NCBI GenBank assembly: GCA_030539595.1
Contig: JAUNXW010000007.1
Coordinates: 1 to 23,002, forward strand
Direction of reading: 5' to 3'
DNA: 23,002 bases
Source: Methanocorpusculum sp.
GTDB lineage: Archaea > Halobacteriota > Methanomicrobia > Methanomicrobiales > Methanocorpusculaceae
The position numbers and the translations under genes were made by a program. Below are positions 1 to 7,762 of the stretch, in pieces. Below the pieces are notes generated by a model. That model did not search any database. It saw nothing but the letters and a program-made list of their open reading frames with translations, and was not told the origin of the DNA. Position 1 is the stretch's first letter. Every line of letters starts with the position of its first letter.

Positions 1-54
1 CTATCATGCAGCCCTGTCACGGCTGCGACCTGGATTCGAATTCCGGCTTGGGCG
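1..54 (+). tRNA. tRNA-Asp (GTC), partial, cut by window start
   Basis: These 54 bases are identical to positions 127-180, the 3' three quarters of the complete tRNA-Asp that follows. They contain the anticodon arm with GTC, the T arm and the 3' acceptor strand CTTGGGC plus discriminator G. The 5' acceptor strand and most of the D arm lie before the window. A T-rich stretch follows at 55-70. No CCA is encoded. Confidence 0.93.
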
Positions 55-107
55 TTTTGCAATTTCTTTTGGAGACTGCAATCGTTAATTTATCAGTTTG
101 TTAATTT

Positions 108-180
108 GCCCAAGTAGTGTAGTGGCCTATCATGCAGCCCTGTCACGGCTGCGACCTGGATTCGAATTCCGGCTTGGGCG
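108..180 (+). tRNA. tRNA-Asp (GTC)
   Basis: A complete 73-nt cloverleaf. The acceptor strands GCCCAAG (108-114) and CTTGGGC (173-179) pair fully, with discriminator G180. The anticodon stem CAGCC/GGCTG (135-139 and 147-151) holds the loop CTGTCAC with anticodon GTC at 142-144, reading Asp codons GAC and GAU. The T loop carries the usual TTCGAAT. CCA is not encoded. It is a tandem duplicate of the copy cut at position 1, separated by 53 AT-rich bases. A T-rich run at 183-193 is the likely end of the transcript. Confidence 0.97.
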
Positions 181-182
181 TC

Positions 183-193
183 TTTTTGTTTTT
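183..193 (+). terminator. T-rich terminator after tRNA-Asp
   Basis: Five T, one G, then five T directly follow the mature 3' end of tRNA-Asp. Archaeal RNA polymerase typically stops at such oligo-T runs without needing a hairpin. Confidence 0.55.
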
Positions 194-569
194 GCATATT
201 CGATAAACTTATTCTAAAAACCGTGATGTACTCGAAGGCTGAAAAATTCACAAATACATTATCAAAAAATAAACACCCAACAAAACCTGCGCGCACAGCA
301 AAAATCAGGCGCATCTCAAAACAGTATATAAACCCATCAAAAAAATTCACCGCACAAACCACAATTCAAAATCAACTATATAATACTATTTACAAAAACA
401 ATTAGAAATCATAAAAAATCGATGATAGCTTCACCTCCTCTCTCAGAGAGGAGCTGGATTAATATTATAACACCTCAACTCCCATGAATATAGGAACATG
501 TCAGATAACCCTATTCACTTTAGGGCAGACATTCATTCATCCAAATAATCCGGACCAAGAGGAAACTTA
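194..569. other. AT-rich intergenic region and rpsL leader
   Basis: This gap of about 375 bases has no convincing gene. The open frames on both strands are short, AT-driven, and one runs into the tRNA. It holds two TATA-like tracts (about 377-388 and 459-471), a perfect 9-bp dyad between them (435-453), and a small hairpin at 509-525 (CCCTA/TAGGG with a 7-nt loop) that would lie in the 5' leader of rpsL if transcription starts near 490. Confidence 0.6.
435..453. promoter_or_regulatory. 9-bp dyad upstream of the rpsL TATA-like box
   Basis: CTCCTCTCT and AGAGAGGAG are perfectly complementary around a single central C444. The dyad ends 6 bases before the TATA-like tract TTAATATTATAAC (459-471), where an archaeal regulator or the BRE would sit. 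The left arm is part of TCACCTCCT (431-439), which matches the 3' end of archaeal 16S rRNA; this may be chance in pyrimidine-rich DNA. An operator role is inference. Confidence 0.4.
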
Positions 570-998
570 ATGGGACAGGGAAAATTCGCAGCAAGAAAAT
601 TAGTACGCTCGGCAAAGAAATTCCGCTGGAGCGACTCAGTCTATGCACGCCGTGCATTAAAACTGAAACTGAAGGCAGACCCCCTTGAGGGAGCACCAAT
701 AGGACGTGCAATCGTTTTGGAAAAAGTCGGTGTTGAGGCAAAACAGCCTAACTCGGCTATAAGAAAATGTGTTCGTGTCCAGTTAATCAAAAACGGACGT
801 CAGGTCACAGCATTCGCTGTCGGAGACGGAGCAATCAACTTTATTGATGAACACGACGAAGTTACCATCTGTGGTATCGGCGGACGTGCAGGACGTTCAA
901 TGGGAGATATTCCAGGAGTTCGTTTCGTTGTCACAGCCGTCAACGGCGTTACATTAAATGAACTTGTCATCGGACGTAAAGAGAAGGCGAGAAGGTAA
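570..998 (+). CDS. rpsL: 30S ribosomal protein uS12 (S12)
   Basis: Small-subunit protein of the decoding centre, 142 residues, the usual archaeal length. The conserved S12 core is plain: a KQPNSAIRKCVRV segment in the middle, then the glycine-rich GIGGRAGRSMGDIPG loop and the C-terminal GRKEKARR. The ATG at 570 follows a purine-rich AGAGGAAA about 5 bases upstream. It opens the translation operon rpsL-rpsG-EF-2, with 5 bases between its stop and rpsG. The leader of about 80-100 nt contains a small hairpin at 509-525, which leaves room for leader control that cannot be tested from sequence alone. Confidence 0.97.
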   Translation: MGQGKFAARKLVRSAKKFRWSDSVYARRALKLKLKADPLEGAPIGRAIVLEKVGVEAKQPNSAIRKCVRVQLIKNGRQVTAFAVGDGAINFIDEHDEVTICGIGGRAGRSMGDIPGVRFVVTAVNGVTLNELVIGRKEKARR

Positions 999-1003
999 AC
1001 AAA

Positions 1004-1585
1004 ATGGCAGACGAAACTACAAGCAAAATTCTGCTGTTCAACAAATGGGACACCAGCGAAATCGTCATCAAAGACCAGGGACTTGTCCGCTACATTACAG
1101 TCGCATCCACAGAAGTACCAAACTCATGCGGAAGACTTACCCAGCAGCAGTTCACAAAATCTCAGATGGCAATTGTTGAGAGACTTATCAACCGCCTTAT
1201 GCAGACAGAGCGCTGCACCGGTCACAAAATGACCTGCACAAAGATGGTTATGGATGCATTCGACGAAATCAACAAGAAGACAAAGCAGAACCCGCTTCAG
1301 GTCTTAGTTGACGCAATCGGAAACGCAGCACCACGCGAAGAAACCGTACGTTTAAAGTACGGAGGTATCAACGTACCGAAATCAGTCGATTCAGCACCGA
1401 TTCGCAGAGTTAACACAGCACTTCGCTACATTGCTCTTGCAACCTGGAAAGGATCACACAAAACAAAAAAACCGGCACACATTGTCCTTGCAAATGAGTT
1501 AATCATGGCATCAAAGGGAGATGCAAAATGCTTCTCCGTCGGTAAAAAAGAAGAAGTCGAGCGTATCGCCAAGTCGGCACGCTGA
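1004..1585 (+). CDS. rpsG: 30S ribosomal protein uS7 (S7)
   Basis: Small-subunit head protein that contacts 16S rRNA and the E-site tRNA. Its 193 residues are normal for archaea, which carry a longer N-terminus than bacteria. Recognisable pieces are ERLINRLMQTERCTGHK early on, the NPLQVLVDAIGNAAPREETVRLKYGG core, and RRVNTALRYIALATW near the end. It starts 5 bases after rpsL, so the two are probably translated from one mRNA. Thirty bases separate it from EF-2. Nothing unusual was seen. Confidence 0.97.
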   Translation: MADETTSKILLFNKWDTSEIVIKDQGLVRYITVASTEVPNSCGRLTQQQFTKSQMAIVERLINRLMQTERCTGHKMTCTKMVMDAFDEINKKTKQNPLQVLVDAIGNAAPREETVRLKYGGINVPKSVDSAPIRRVNTALRYIALATWKGSHKTKKPAHIVLANELIMASKGDAKCFSVGKKEEVERIAKSAR

Positions 1586-1615
1586 TTTTTCTCAACAATA
1601 TTTTTTAGGTGTTAA

Positions 1616-3814
1616 ATGTCACGCGGAAAAAAGATGGTAGAAAGAATTACGGAGTTAATGAACGATCCGGTTCACATCCGTAATATCGGTATTGTAGCGC
1701 ACATTGACCACGGAAAGACCACCCTTTCGGATAACCTTTTAGCAGGCGCAGGAATGCTGAGTGAAGAACTCTCAGGAAAAGCATGCTGGATGGATTCTGA
1801 TGAAGAGGAACAGGCAAGAGGTATCACAATTGATGCATCCAACGTTTCAATGGTTCACGACGTCGGCGGAGTATCTTATTTAATCAATATGATTGATACC
1901 CCCGGTCACGTTGACTTCGGAGGAGATGTCACCCGTGCAATGAGAGCAGTCGACGGCGCAGTCGTTGTCGTCGATGCGGTTGAAGGTCCGATGCCCCAGA
2001 CAGAGACAGTTCTTCGTCAGGCATTAAAAGAGGGTGTTCACCCGGTTCTTTTCATCAACAAGGTCGACAGACTTATCAACGAGCTTAAAGTCAACCCGCA
2101 GGAAATGATGATCCGCCTCGGAAAAGTCATTGACAAGGTTAACAAGCTCATTAAAGGCATGAACGAAGACCTTTACAACAACGGCGGATGGAAACTCGAT
2201 GCAATGAAAGGTAACGTTGCTTTCGGTTCAGCTCTTTACAACTGGGCAATTTCAATTCCTTACATGAAGAAGTCAGGAGTTACCCTTCAGACAATCATTG
2301 ACAAGTGCAACGAAGGCGACGCAAAATATCTCGCAAAAGCCTCACCGCTTCACGATGTATTACTTGATATGGTCGTTCACTTCTTACCGAACCCGCTTCA
2401 GGCACAGGGTAAGAGATGCCACATTATCTGGCATGGTGATGTTGAGTCAAATGTCGGAAAATCAATGTATGCATGTGACCCGAACGGACCTGTTGCAATG
2501 ATGGTTACAGATATCTCATTTGATAAACACGCAGGAGAGGTCGCAACCGGACGTTTATTCTCAGGAACACTTACACGCGGTCAGGAGTTATACGTTTCAG
2601 GAACCGCAGGCAAGCCGAACAGAATTCAGCAGGTCGGTATCTTCATGGGTCCGACAAGAGTCGATGTAGATAAGATTGTTGCAGGAAACATCGCAGCAGT
2701 CACTGGTCTTAACGATGCAATCGTCGGTTCAACTGTTACAACACTTAAGGAAATGACACCTTTCGAGTCACTCAAGCACTACTCAGAGCCTGTTATGACC
2801 GTTGCTGTTGAAGCAAAGAACACCAAAGATTTACCGAAACTTGTCGAGGTTCTTCGTCAGGTCGCAAAGGAAGACCCGACTGTCCGTGTCAACATTAACG
2901 AGGAGACCGGAGAACACTTAATTGCAGGTATGGGTGAACTTCACCTTGAGGTCGTTACCGGCCGTATCCGCAGAGACAAAGGTGTTGATATCGTAACCTC
3001 ACCGCCAATTGTTGTCTACCGTGAGACCGTTGCAAAGGCACTTGAAGGAGATGTCGAGGGTAAATCACCGAACAGACACAACAGATTCTTTATGTCTGTT
3101 GAGCCGATGCCGCAGAATATCCTTGATGCAATTGCAAACAACGAGCTGTCCATGAACATGGATAACATCGCACGCCGTGACCTTTTAGCAGGTCTTGGTA
3201 TGGATAAGGATGAGGCAAAGTCCGTTAAGGATATTTACGGAACCAACATGCTTATCGACTGCACAAAAGGTATCCAGTATCTTAACGAGACAATGGAGCT
3301 TATTATCGACGGTATCCACGAGGCACTCGACGGCGGACCGCTTGCAGATGAACAGGTTCAGAATGTCTTAATTAAACTCCACGATGTCAAGCTCCATGAG
3401 GATGCAATCCACAGAGGTCCAGGACAGGTTATTCCTGCAGTTCGCGGTGGAATTAAGGCAGCTCTTCTTATGGCAGGAGATACACTTCTTGAGCCTATGC
3501 AGAAGATTCAGATTACTGTTCCGCAGGATCAGATGGGAGCGGCAATTTCTCAGATTCAGGGAAGACGCGGTATGCTTTCCACAACCGATACTCAGGGCGA
3601 CCAGATTGTTGTAAACGGTGAAGCACCGGTTGCAGAACTCTTCGGTTTCGCAGGAGATATCCGCTCGGCAACAGAAGGCCGTGCTATGTGGTCTACCGAG
3701 TTCGCAGGTTTCTCACCTGTTCCTCAGGGAATGCTTTCCGAGATTGTTATGTCAATCCGCAGAAGAAAGGGACTCAAAGACCAGATTCCGACACCGAAAG
3801 ATTACCTCGAGTAA
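1616..3814 (+). CDS. fusA: Elongation factor 2 (translocase GTPase)
   Basis: Archaeal EF-2, 732 residues, which drives ribosomal translocation with GTP. Visible GTPase motifs are AHIDHGKT (G1, residues 28-35), RGITI (G2), DTPGH (G3) and NKVD (G4). Domain IV carries HEDAIHRGPGQ; by alignment with eukaryotic eEF2, His599 in AIHRG is the residue modified to diphthamide. The ATG at 1616 gives the typical archaeal N-terminus MSRGKKMVERI; an internal Met at residue 7 is a weaker choice. It ends the rpsL-rpsG-EF-2 operon. The tuf/EF-1-alpha and rpsJ genes that often follow in archaea are absent: a terminator-like hairpin and an epimerase gene come next. Confidence 0.97.
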   Translation: MSRGKKMVERITELMNDPVHIRNIGIVAHIDHGKTTLSDNLLAGAGMLSEELSGKACWMDSDEEEQARGITIDASNVSMVHDVGGVSYLINMIDTPGHVDFGGDVTRAMRAVDGAVVVVDAVEGPMPQTETVLRQALKEGVHPVLFINKVDRLINELKVNPQEMMIRLGKVIDKVNKLIKGMNEDLYNNGGWKLDAMKGNVAFGSALYNWAISIPYMKKSGVTLQTIIDKCNEGDAKYLAKASPLHDVLLDMVVHFLPNPLQAQGKRCHIIWHGDVESNVGKSMYACDPNGPVAMMVTDISFDKHAGEVATGRLFSGTLTRGQELYVSGTAGKPNRIQQVGIFMGPTRVDVDKIVAGNIAAVTGLNDAIVGSTVTTLKEMTPFESLKHYSEPVMTVAVEAKNTKDLPKLVEVLRQVAKEDPTVRVNINEETGEHLIAGMGELHLEVVTGRIRRDKGVDIVTSPPIVVYRETVAKALEGDVEGKSPNRHNRFFMSVEPMPQNILDAIANNELSMNMDNIARRDLLAGLGMDKDEAKSVKDIYGTNMLIDCTKGIQYLNETMELIIDGIHEALDGGPLADEQVQNVLIKLHDVKLHEDAIHRGPGQVIPAVRGGIKAALLMAGDTLLEPMQKIQITVPQDQMGAAISQIQGRRGMLSTTDTQGDQIVVNGEAPVAELFGFAGDIRSATEGRAMWSTEFAGFSPVPQGMLSEIVMSIRRRKGLKDQIPTPKDYLE

Positions 3815-3834
3815 TCTTTTAAAAAATATTTTTC

Positions 3835-3868
3835 GCGGGTTAAGCCCGCATTATTTCATGTTTTATTT
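3835..3868 (+). terminator. Hairpin and T-rich tail after EF-2
   Basis: GCGGG (3835-3839) pairs with CCCGC (3845-3849) across a 5-nt loop, followed by T-rich DNA to about 3868. It begins 20 bases after the EF-2 stop. Further T runs at 3942-3950 and 3984-3991 may act as backups. Confidence 0.55.
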
Positions 3869-4029
3869 CTATACTGAATTTTAAGTTCCTGAGTTTTTTC
3901 TGCAGGTTAAGCTCATGATTCATCTCCCATCCTCTGTGAGATTTTTTTTTGCTTTGTGCGATGAGAATTCGTGGCGGGGGAGATTTTTTTTCACGATTGG
4001 ACAGACTCTAATAACCCATAAAAAACCGC

Positions 4030-4038
4030 AATATACTT
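4030..4038 (+). promoter_or_regulatory. TATA-like box of the epimerase gene
   Basis: AATATACTT lies 28-36 bases before the ATG at 4066. With the archaeal spacing of about 25 bases from TATA to start site, the mRNA would be nearly leaderless. Confidence 0.4.
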
Positions 4039-4065
4039 ACCCGCTCACCTACAAATAATCACCTA

Positions 4066-5043
4066 ATGAAATATCTAATAACCGGCGGTGCGGGATTCAT
4101 CGGCTCAACAATAGCAAAAGCCATTCTTGAAAGAAAAGACAGCGTAATAATACTAGATGATCTCTCTCAGGTCTCGGAAAAATTATTCCTATCAAGGCTT
4201 GGAGACTCTATTGAAAAACATCTCTCCTCTGTTCAAAAAAATCCGTCACTTGAATTCGTCGCCGGTTCAATAACAAACACAGAACTGCTTGACAAAATCT
4301 GCACCGAAAATAAAATAGACGGAATATTTCATCTCGCGGCCATTGCAAGCGTTCAGAAATCTGTCGATGACCCGATAAAATCCAACGAAGTAAACGCACT
4401 TGGAACACTCAACATATTAAACGCCGCAAAAAATCACGGCATAAGAAAAGTAGTCTTTTCGGCAAGTGCTGCAGCCTACGGAGACAATCCCGTCTTTCCG
4501 AAAAAAGAAACAATGCTTCCCGAGCCGCTCTCACCATATGCCGTGCAGAAGATTACATCGGAAATGTACTGCAAGGTCTTTGCCGAACTCTACGGTGTTC
4601 AGACTGTATCTCTCAGATACTTCAATGTCTTCGGACCCGGACAAGACCCTAACGGAGAATATGCAGCGGTCATAGCAAAGTTCTCGGAAAAAATCTCCCG
4701 CAGAGAACCCATAACAATCTTTGGTGACGGCAAACAGACCCGCGACTTCGTCTTTGTCAAAGACGTTGCCAATGCCAACCTTCTCGCAATGGACTCAGAT
4801 GTCTGCGGTCTCTTCAACATAGGAACAGGGATACAAACCTCACTTAACGACCTCGCTTTAATGATTATGAAAGCCGCAGGAATTAATGTTGAAATAAAAT
4901 ATGAAAATGCAAGAGCAGGAGACATCAAAGATTCGGTGGCAGACATTTCCAAAGCGAAAGAGATACTGAGATATTCTCCTAAATATTCCATAGAGGACGG
5001 TATAAAAGAAACTCTCAAATACTTCGCTGAACTGAAGAAATAG
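4066..5043 (+). CDS. NAD-dependent nucleotide-sugar epimerase, extended SDR (GalE/WbpP-like)
   Basis: A 325-residue extended short-chain dehydrogenase that probably interconverts UDP-hexoses at C4, supplying sugars for surface glycans or glycoproteins. The N-terminal Rossmann motif TGGAGFIGS is at residues 6-14, an acid pair (D31, D32) ends the second strand, and the catalytic pair is Y158/K162 in SPYAVQK. The segment RYFNVFGPGQDPNGEYAAVI and the later FGDGKQTRDF resemble UDP-GlcNAc/UDP-Glc 4-epimerases such as WbpP. Substrate cannot be fixed from sequence. It stands alone, with its own TATA-like box, and converges on rpa. No glycosyltransferases are nearby. Confidence 0.88.
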   Translation: MKYLITGGAGFIGSTIAKAILERKDSVIILDDLSQVSEKLFLSRLGDSIEKHLSSVQKNPSLEFVAGSITNTELLDKICTENKIDGIFHLAAIASVQKSVDDPIKSNEVNALGTLNILNAAKNHGIRKVVFSASAAAYGDNPVFPKKETMLPEPLSPYAVQKITSEMYCKVFAELYGVQTVSLRYFNVFGPGQDPNGEYAAVIAKFSEKISRREPITIFGDGKQTRDFVFVKDVANANLLAMDSDVCGLFNIGTGIQTSLNDLALMIMKAAGINVEIKYENARAGDIKDSVADISKAKEILRYSPKYSIEDGIKETLKYFAELKK

Positions 5044-5162
5044 TAATATACAAAGATAAAATCTATACCTTTTTCATTAATAGGCTTACACGTTTATACA
5101 AAGACCTTGAAATAACAAACAGCAAATACACAACAACAGTAATCGGAAACGAAAACTACAGA

Positions 5163-5174
5163 GTAAAAATAAAT
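5163..5174 (-). terminator. T-rich tract after rpa
   Basis: Read on the minus strand, TTTATTTTTACTC starts about 8 bases after the rpa stop codon at 5182-5184. Its position and composition fit an archaeal oligo-T terminator for the dapL-lysA-rpa transcript. No hairpin was seen. Confidence 0.35.
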
Positions 5175-5181
5175 GCATACT

Positions 5182-6456
5182 TTACTGTATTTCACCAAAC
5201 ATTCCCAAAATCTTTTCCGCATTAAGCTCAATCCGCGCTACACGGTCCGCATAAATTCTTCCGCTGCGGCAGACTCCGCTGACCTCCGCATAAATACCTG
5301 CGTCTGTCTCCTCGCCGTAAACCAAAATCCATGCATTCTTTCCGTCATCAACCGAAAGCCCTTCCGGTCTTTCTATTATAAGACCGCGAACAGTAACCTC
5401 TTCCCCTTCGGTTTCGCGAACTCGCACGGCAGAACCTCTTCCCACAGATAACTCAACCTCACCGTATCTGTTCAGCTTTGCTTCCGCGTTGATAACCTCA
5501 ACCTCATCCCCTGCCAGGAACAAAGCATCCGCATTCTCTCCCCACAGAGCCGCGTTGACTGTTTTATTCTCTCCACTGATTTTCAGATTCTTCACCTGCG
5601 ACTCAGTCCCTCTGCGGGTTATAAATTTCCGTGTCTCGCTCACCGAAACAATTTTTCCAAAAACCACAGAGGTATGTCCTTCGCAGACTTCATCTACGCT
5701 TTGGGACAGCACCTCAATTTTTTTTGCAAGAGGAGTTATCACAGCGGAATCCAAAGCGACATACTCAACAGTGCCTTCCTCTTCCTTGCGGTTGACTCCG
5801 TCAATAGATACACAAGAACCTTCATCAACATCCGCGAAAGTCTCAGGCGACCATGTAACAAGTTTTGCGGCTCCTGACTCATCACCCACAATAAATTCCT
5901 GAAGAGATGAGGTTCCTCCGTCACGTCTGGTAATCTCGCGTGCGGGAAACGCTGCAAGAATCTTAACTTCAAGAGGGGACGCCATAATCTCTGATTTGGG
6001 CGGTGTCTTAGTCTCAACAATCTCAACACAGCTTTCGCGAAGAGCCGCACAGGTCGCTTCTTTTTTTCCGAATCTCGGCTTTGCTATTGCTTCAACAACC
6101 GAACCCAAAGGAAGTTCTGCTACAGCTCCCGCAAGAGAGTCCCAAAGAGTAAGTTTTACTGTTCCTGTTGGGTCGCCCAGAACAATATGCGAAACAATTC
6201 CCTTGTCCTCTTCATTTTCTCCGCGTGAAAATTCGCGCGGCTCTGAGACCTCCAGAACTTTTCCGAAAAAAGAAACTATTTGTGTCTGAGCCTGAGGTAT
6301 GTCGCCGATTTTTATGTGACTTCTCCCAAGCTCATCCACAACAATCATCGCGGCTGTGGTTTCATCAATCACACCGCCGAGCGACTCAACTTTATCTTCC
6401 ACGCGCTTGTCAAACTCCTCTTTTGACATCAGGTCTGAGACAAGCGCGTAGTGCAT
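5182..6456 (-). CDS. Replication protein A-like ssDNA-binding protein with multiple OB folds
   Basis: A 424-residue protein that likely coats single-stranded DNA in replication and repair. Four OB-type segments can be read at about 57-148, 162-242, 260-346 and 350-412. Each has the pattern of a beta barrel start such as FFGKVLEVSEPREF, then a GDPTGTVKLTLWD or GDESGAAKLVTW strand turn. No Cys4 zinc finger is present, unlike some euryarchaeal RPA41-type subunits. The N-terminal 55 residues (KEEFDKRVEDKVESLGGVIDE) match the helical leader typical of methanogen RPAs. The ATG at 6456 comes 3 bases after the lysA stop, so it is the last gene of a lysine-synthesis operon. The exact paralog name is uncertain. 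Confidence 0.88.
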   Translation of the reverse strand: MHYALVSDLMSKEEFDKRVEDKVESLGGVIDETTAAMIVVDELGRSHIKIGDIPQAQTQIVSFFGKVLEVSEPREFSRGENEEDKGIVSHIVLGDPTGTVKLTLWDSLAGAVAELPLGSVVEAIAKPRFGKKEATCAALRESCVEIVETKTPPKSEIMASPLEVKILAAFPAREITRRDGGTSSLQEFIVGDESGAAKLVTWSPETFADVDEGSCVSIDGVNRKEEEGTVEYVALDSAVITPLAKKIEVLSQSVDEVCEGHTSVVFGKIVSVSETRKFITRRGTESQVKNLKISGENKTVNAALWGENADALFLAGDEVEVINAEAKLNRYGEVELSVGRGSAVRVRETEGEEVTVRGLIIERPEGLSVDDGKNAWILVYGEETDAGIYAEVSGVCRSGRIYADRVARIELNAEKILGMFGEIQ

Positions 6457-6459
6457 TAT

Positions 6460-7761
6460 TTATTTCCTGTGCCAGGATGGGTAAACCACAGCCCGTGTTA
6501 AGTCTTCATAGGTCTCAGCACGGCGCATTAATTCGACTTTGTCACCGTTAACTAAGACTTCCGCACATCTCGGCCGGGAGTTGTACTGTGAGGACATGGA
6601 ATATCCGTAAGCTCCAGCGTCTAAAACCGCGATAACATCGCCTGCGGCAACTTCGGGAAGTTCGCGGTCTTCGGCTAAGATATCTCCTGTTTCGCAAATA
6701 GGACCTGTTACTGTGTAAACACCCGCGTCTTTTGCGTCGGCTTTGTTTGCGACAATCACTTCGTGATATGAGTCATACATTGCCGGTCTGATGAGGATGT
6801 TGAATCCAGCATCAACGTTGACGAAGGTCTTGTGAACTTTTTTAACAGAGTTTACCTTGGTCAGAAGAATTGTGGATTCTCCAACCATCCATCTTCCGGG
6901 CTCAACCCAGAACGCAGGTGAAATTCCTGCTTTCCTGCAGCCTTCAACAAATACCGGCATTACAGCAGCAGCGTAGTCTTCCGGTGTAGGAGCATTGTCT
7001 GCATTTTTACCGCGGCGATATGGGATTCCCAAACCTCCGCCGAAATCGACAAATTCAAGTTTTACTCCGAGCTTGGTGATTTCTGCGGCAACGTTCATGA
7101 TTACCCCGCAGGCAATTGCGAAAGGTTCAACTTCTAAAATCTGTGAACCGATATGGCAGTGCATTCCGACAGGAATAACGTATTCCATTGCAAGAGCTTC
7201 GCGATAGGAATCGATAATCATCTCTGCAGGGATTCCGAACTTGCTGTTTTTGATTCCCGTCGCAATTTTAGGGTGTGTCGGGACATTGATTTCAGGGTTT
7301 ACTCTGAATCCGATTTTTACGGTCTTTTTCATCTCCTTTGTGATTTCATCAATCTGCCGGAGTTCATCAACCGAGTCAACCGAGATTTTTATTCCGGCTT
7401 CAATTGCGGAACGTAAATCTTCTGGGGTCTTGGAACTTCCATTGAAAAGAAGTTTCTCAGGAGGCATTCCGCCGTCAAGAGCGGCTTTCATTTCGCCGAG
7501 TGAAAAAACATCGGCACCCGCGCCCTCTCTTGCGAGGGTTTGAATGAGGACAGGGTTTTCATTGGCTTTTGCAGCGTAAAGAACCTGAACTTTGTCCGTG
7601 TATTTTTTCAGAACCGCTTCATATCTTTTGAAATTTTCTACAATGTGGTTTTCGTTTGTGACGTAAAGCGGTGTCCCAAATTTTTCCGCAAGACCGACGC
7701 AGTCAGCACTCCCGCAGAAAAGATGTCCGTTTTTAATTGAAAGCGAATCTGGAAGATTCAT
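6460..7761 (-). CDS. lysA: Diaminopimelate decarboxylase
   Basis: The final step of lysine synthesis: decarboxylates meso-diaminopimelate to L-lysine with PLP. The protein has 433 residues, normal for the family. The PLP lysine is K65 in LYAAKANENP, the fold-III barrel shows GMHCHIGSQI and the glycine-rich VDFGGGLGIPY, and the C-terminal barrel has EPGRWMVGES, GPICETGD (the active-site Cys from the partner subunit) and DAGAYGYSMSSQYN. It starts 1 base after dapL and ends 3 bases before rpa, so the three genes are almost certainly co-transcribed and probably coupled in translation. Confidence 0.96.
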   Translation of the reverse strand: MNLPDSLSIKNGHLFCGSADCVGLAEKFGTPLYVTNENHIVENFKRYEAVLKKYTDKVQVLYAAKANENPVLIQTLAREGAGADVFSLGEMKAALDGGMPPEKLLFNGSSKTPEDLRSAIEAGIKISVDSVDELRQIDEITKEMKKTVKIGFRVNPEINVPTHPKIATGIKNSKFGIPAEMIIDSYREALAMEYVIPVGMHCHIGSQILEVEPFAIACGVIMNVAAEITKLGVKLEFVDFGGGLGIPYRRGKNADNAPTPEDYAAAVMPVFVEGCRKAGISPAFWVEPGRWMVGESTILLTKVNSVKKVHKTFVNVDAGFNILIRPAMYDSYHEVIVANKADAKDAGVYTVTGPICETGDILAEDRELPEVAAGDVIAVLDAGAYGYSMSSQYNSRPRCAEVLVNGDKVELMRRAETYEDLTRAVVYPSWHRK

Positions 7762-7762
7762 T

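Noticed and set aside
93..362. 89-codon minus-strand frame at the left end
   Set aside because: It runs across the tRNA-Asp gene and its composition follows the AT-rich spacer; no family resemblance.
223..405. 60-codon plus-strand frame
   Set aside because: It starts with a non-ATG codon, has low-complexity Lys/Thr/Asn content, lacks a ribosome binding site and lies antisense to another spurious frame.
431..439. TCACCTCCT as a functional anti-Shine-Dalgarno copy
   Set aside because: It lies upstream of the probable transcription start and is easily produced by pyrimidine-rich DNA; kept only as a remark.
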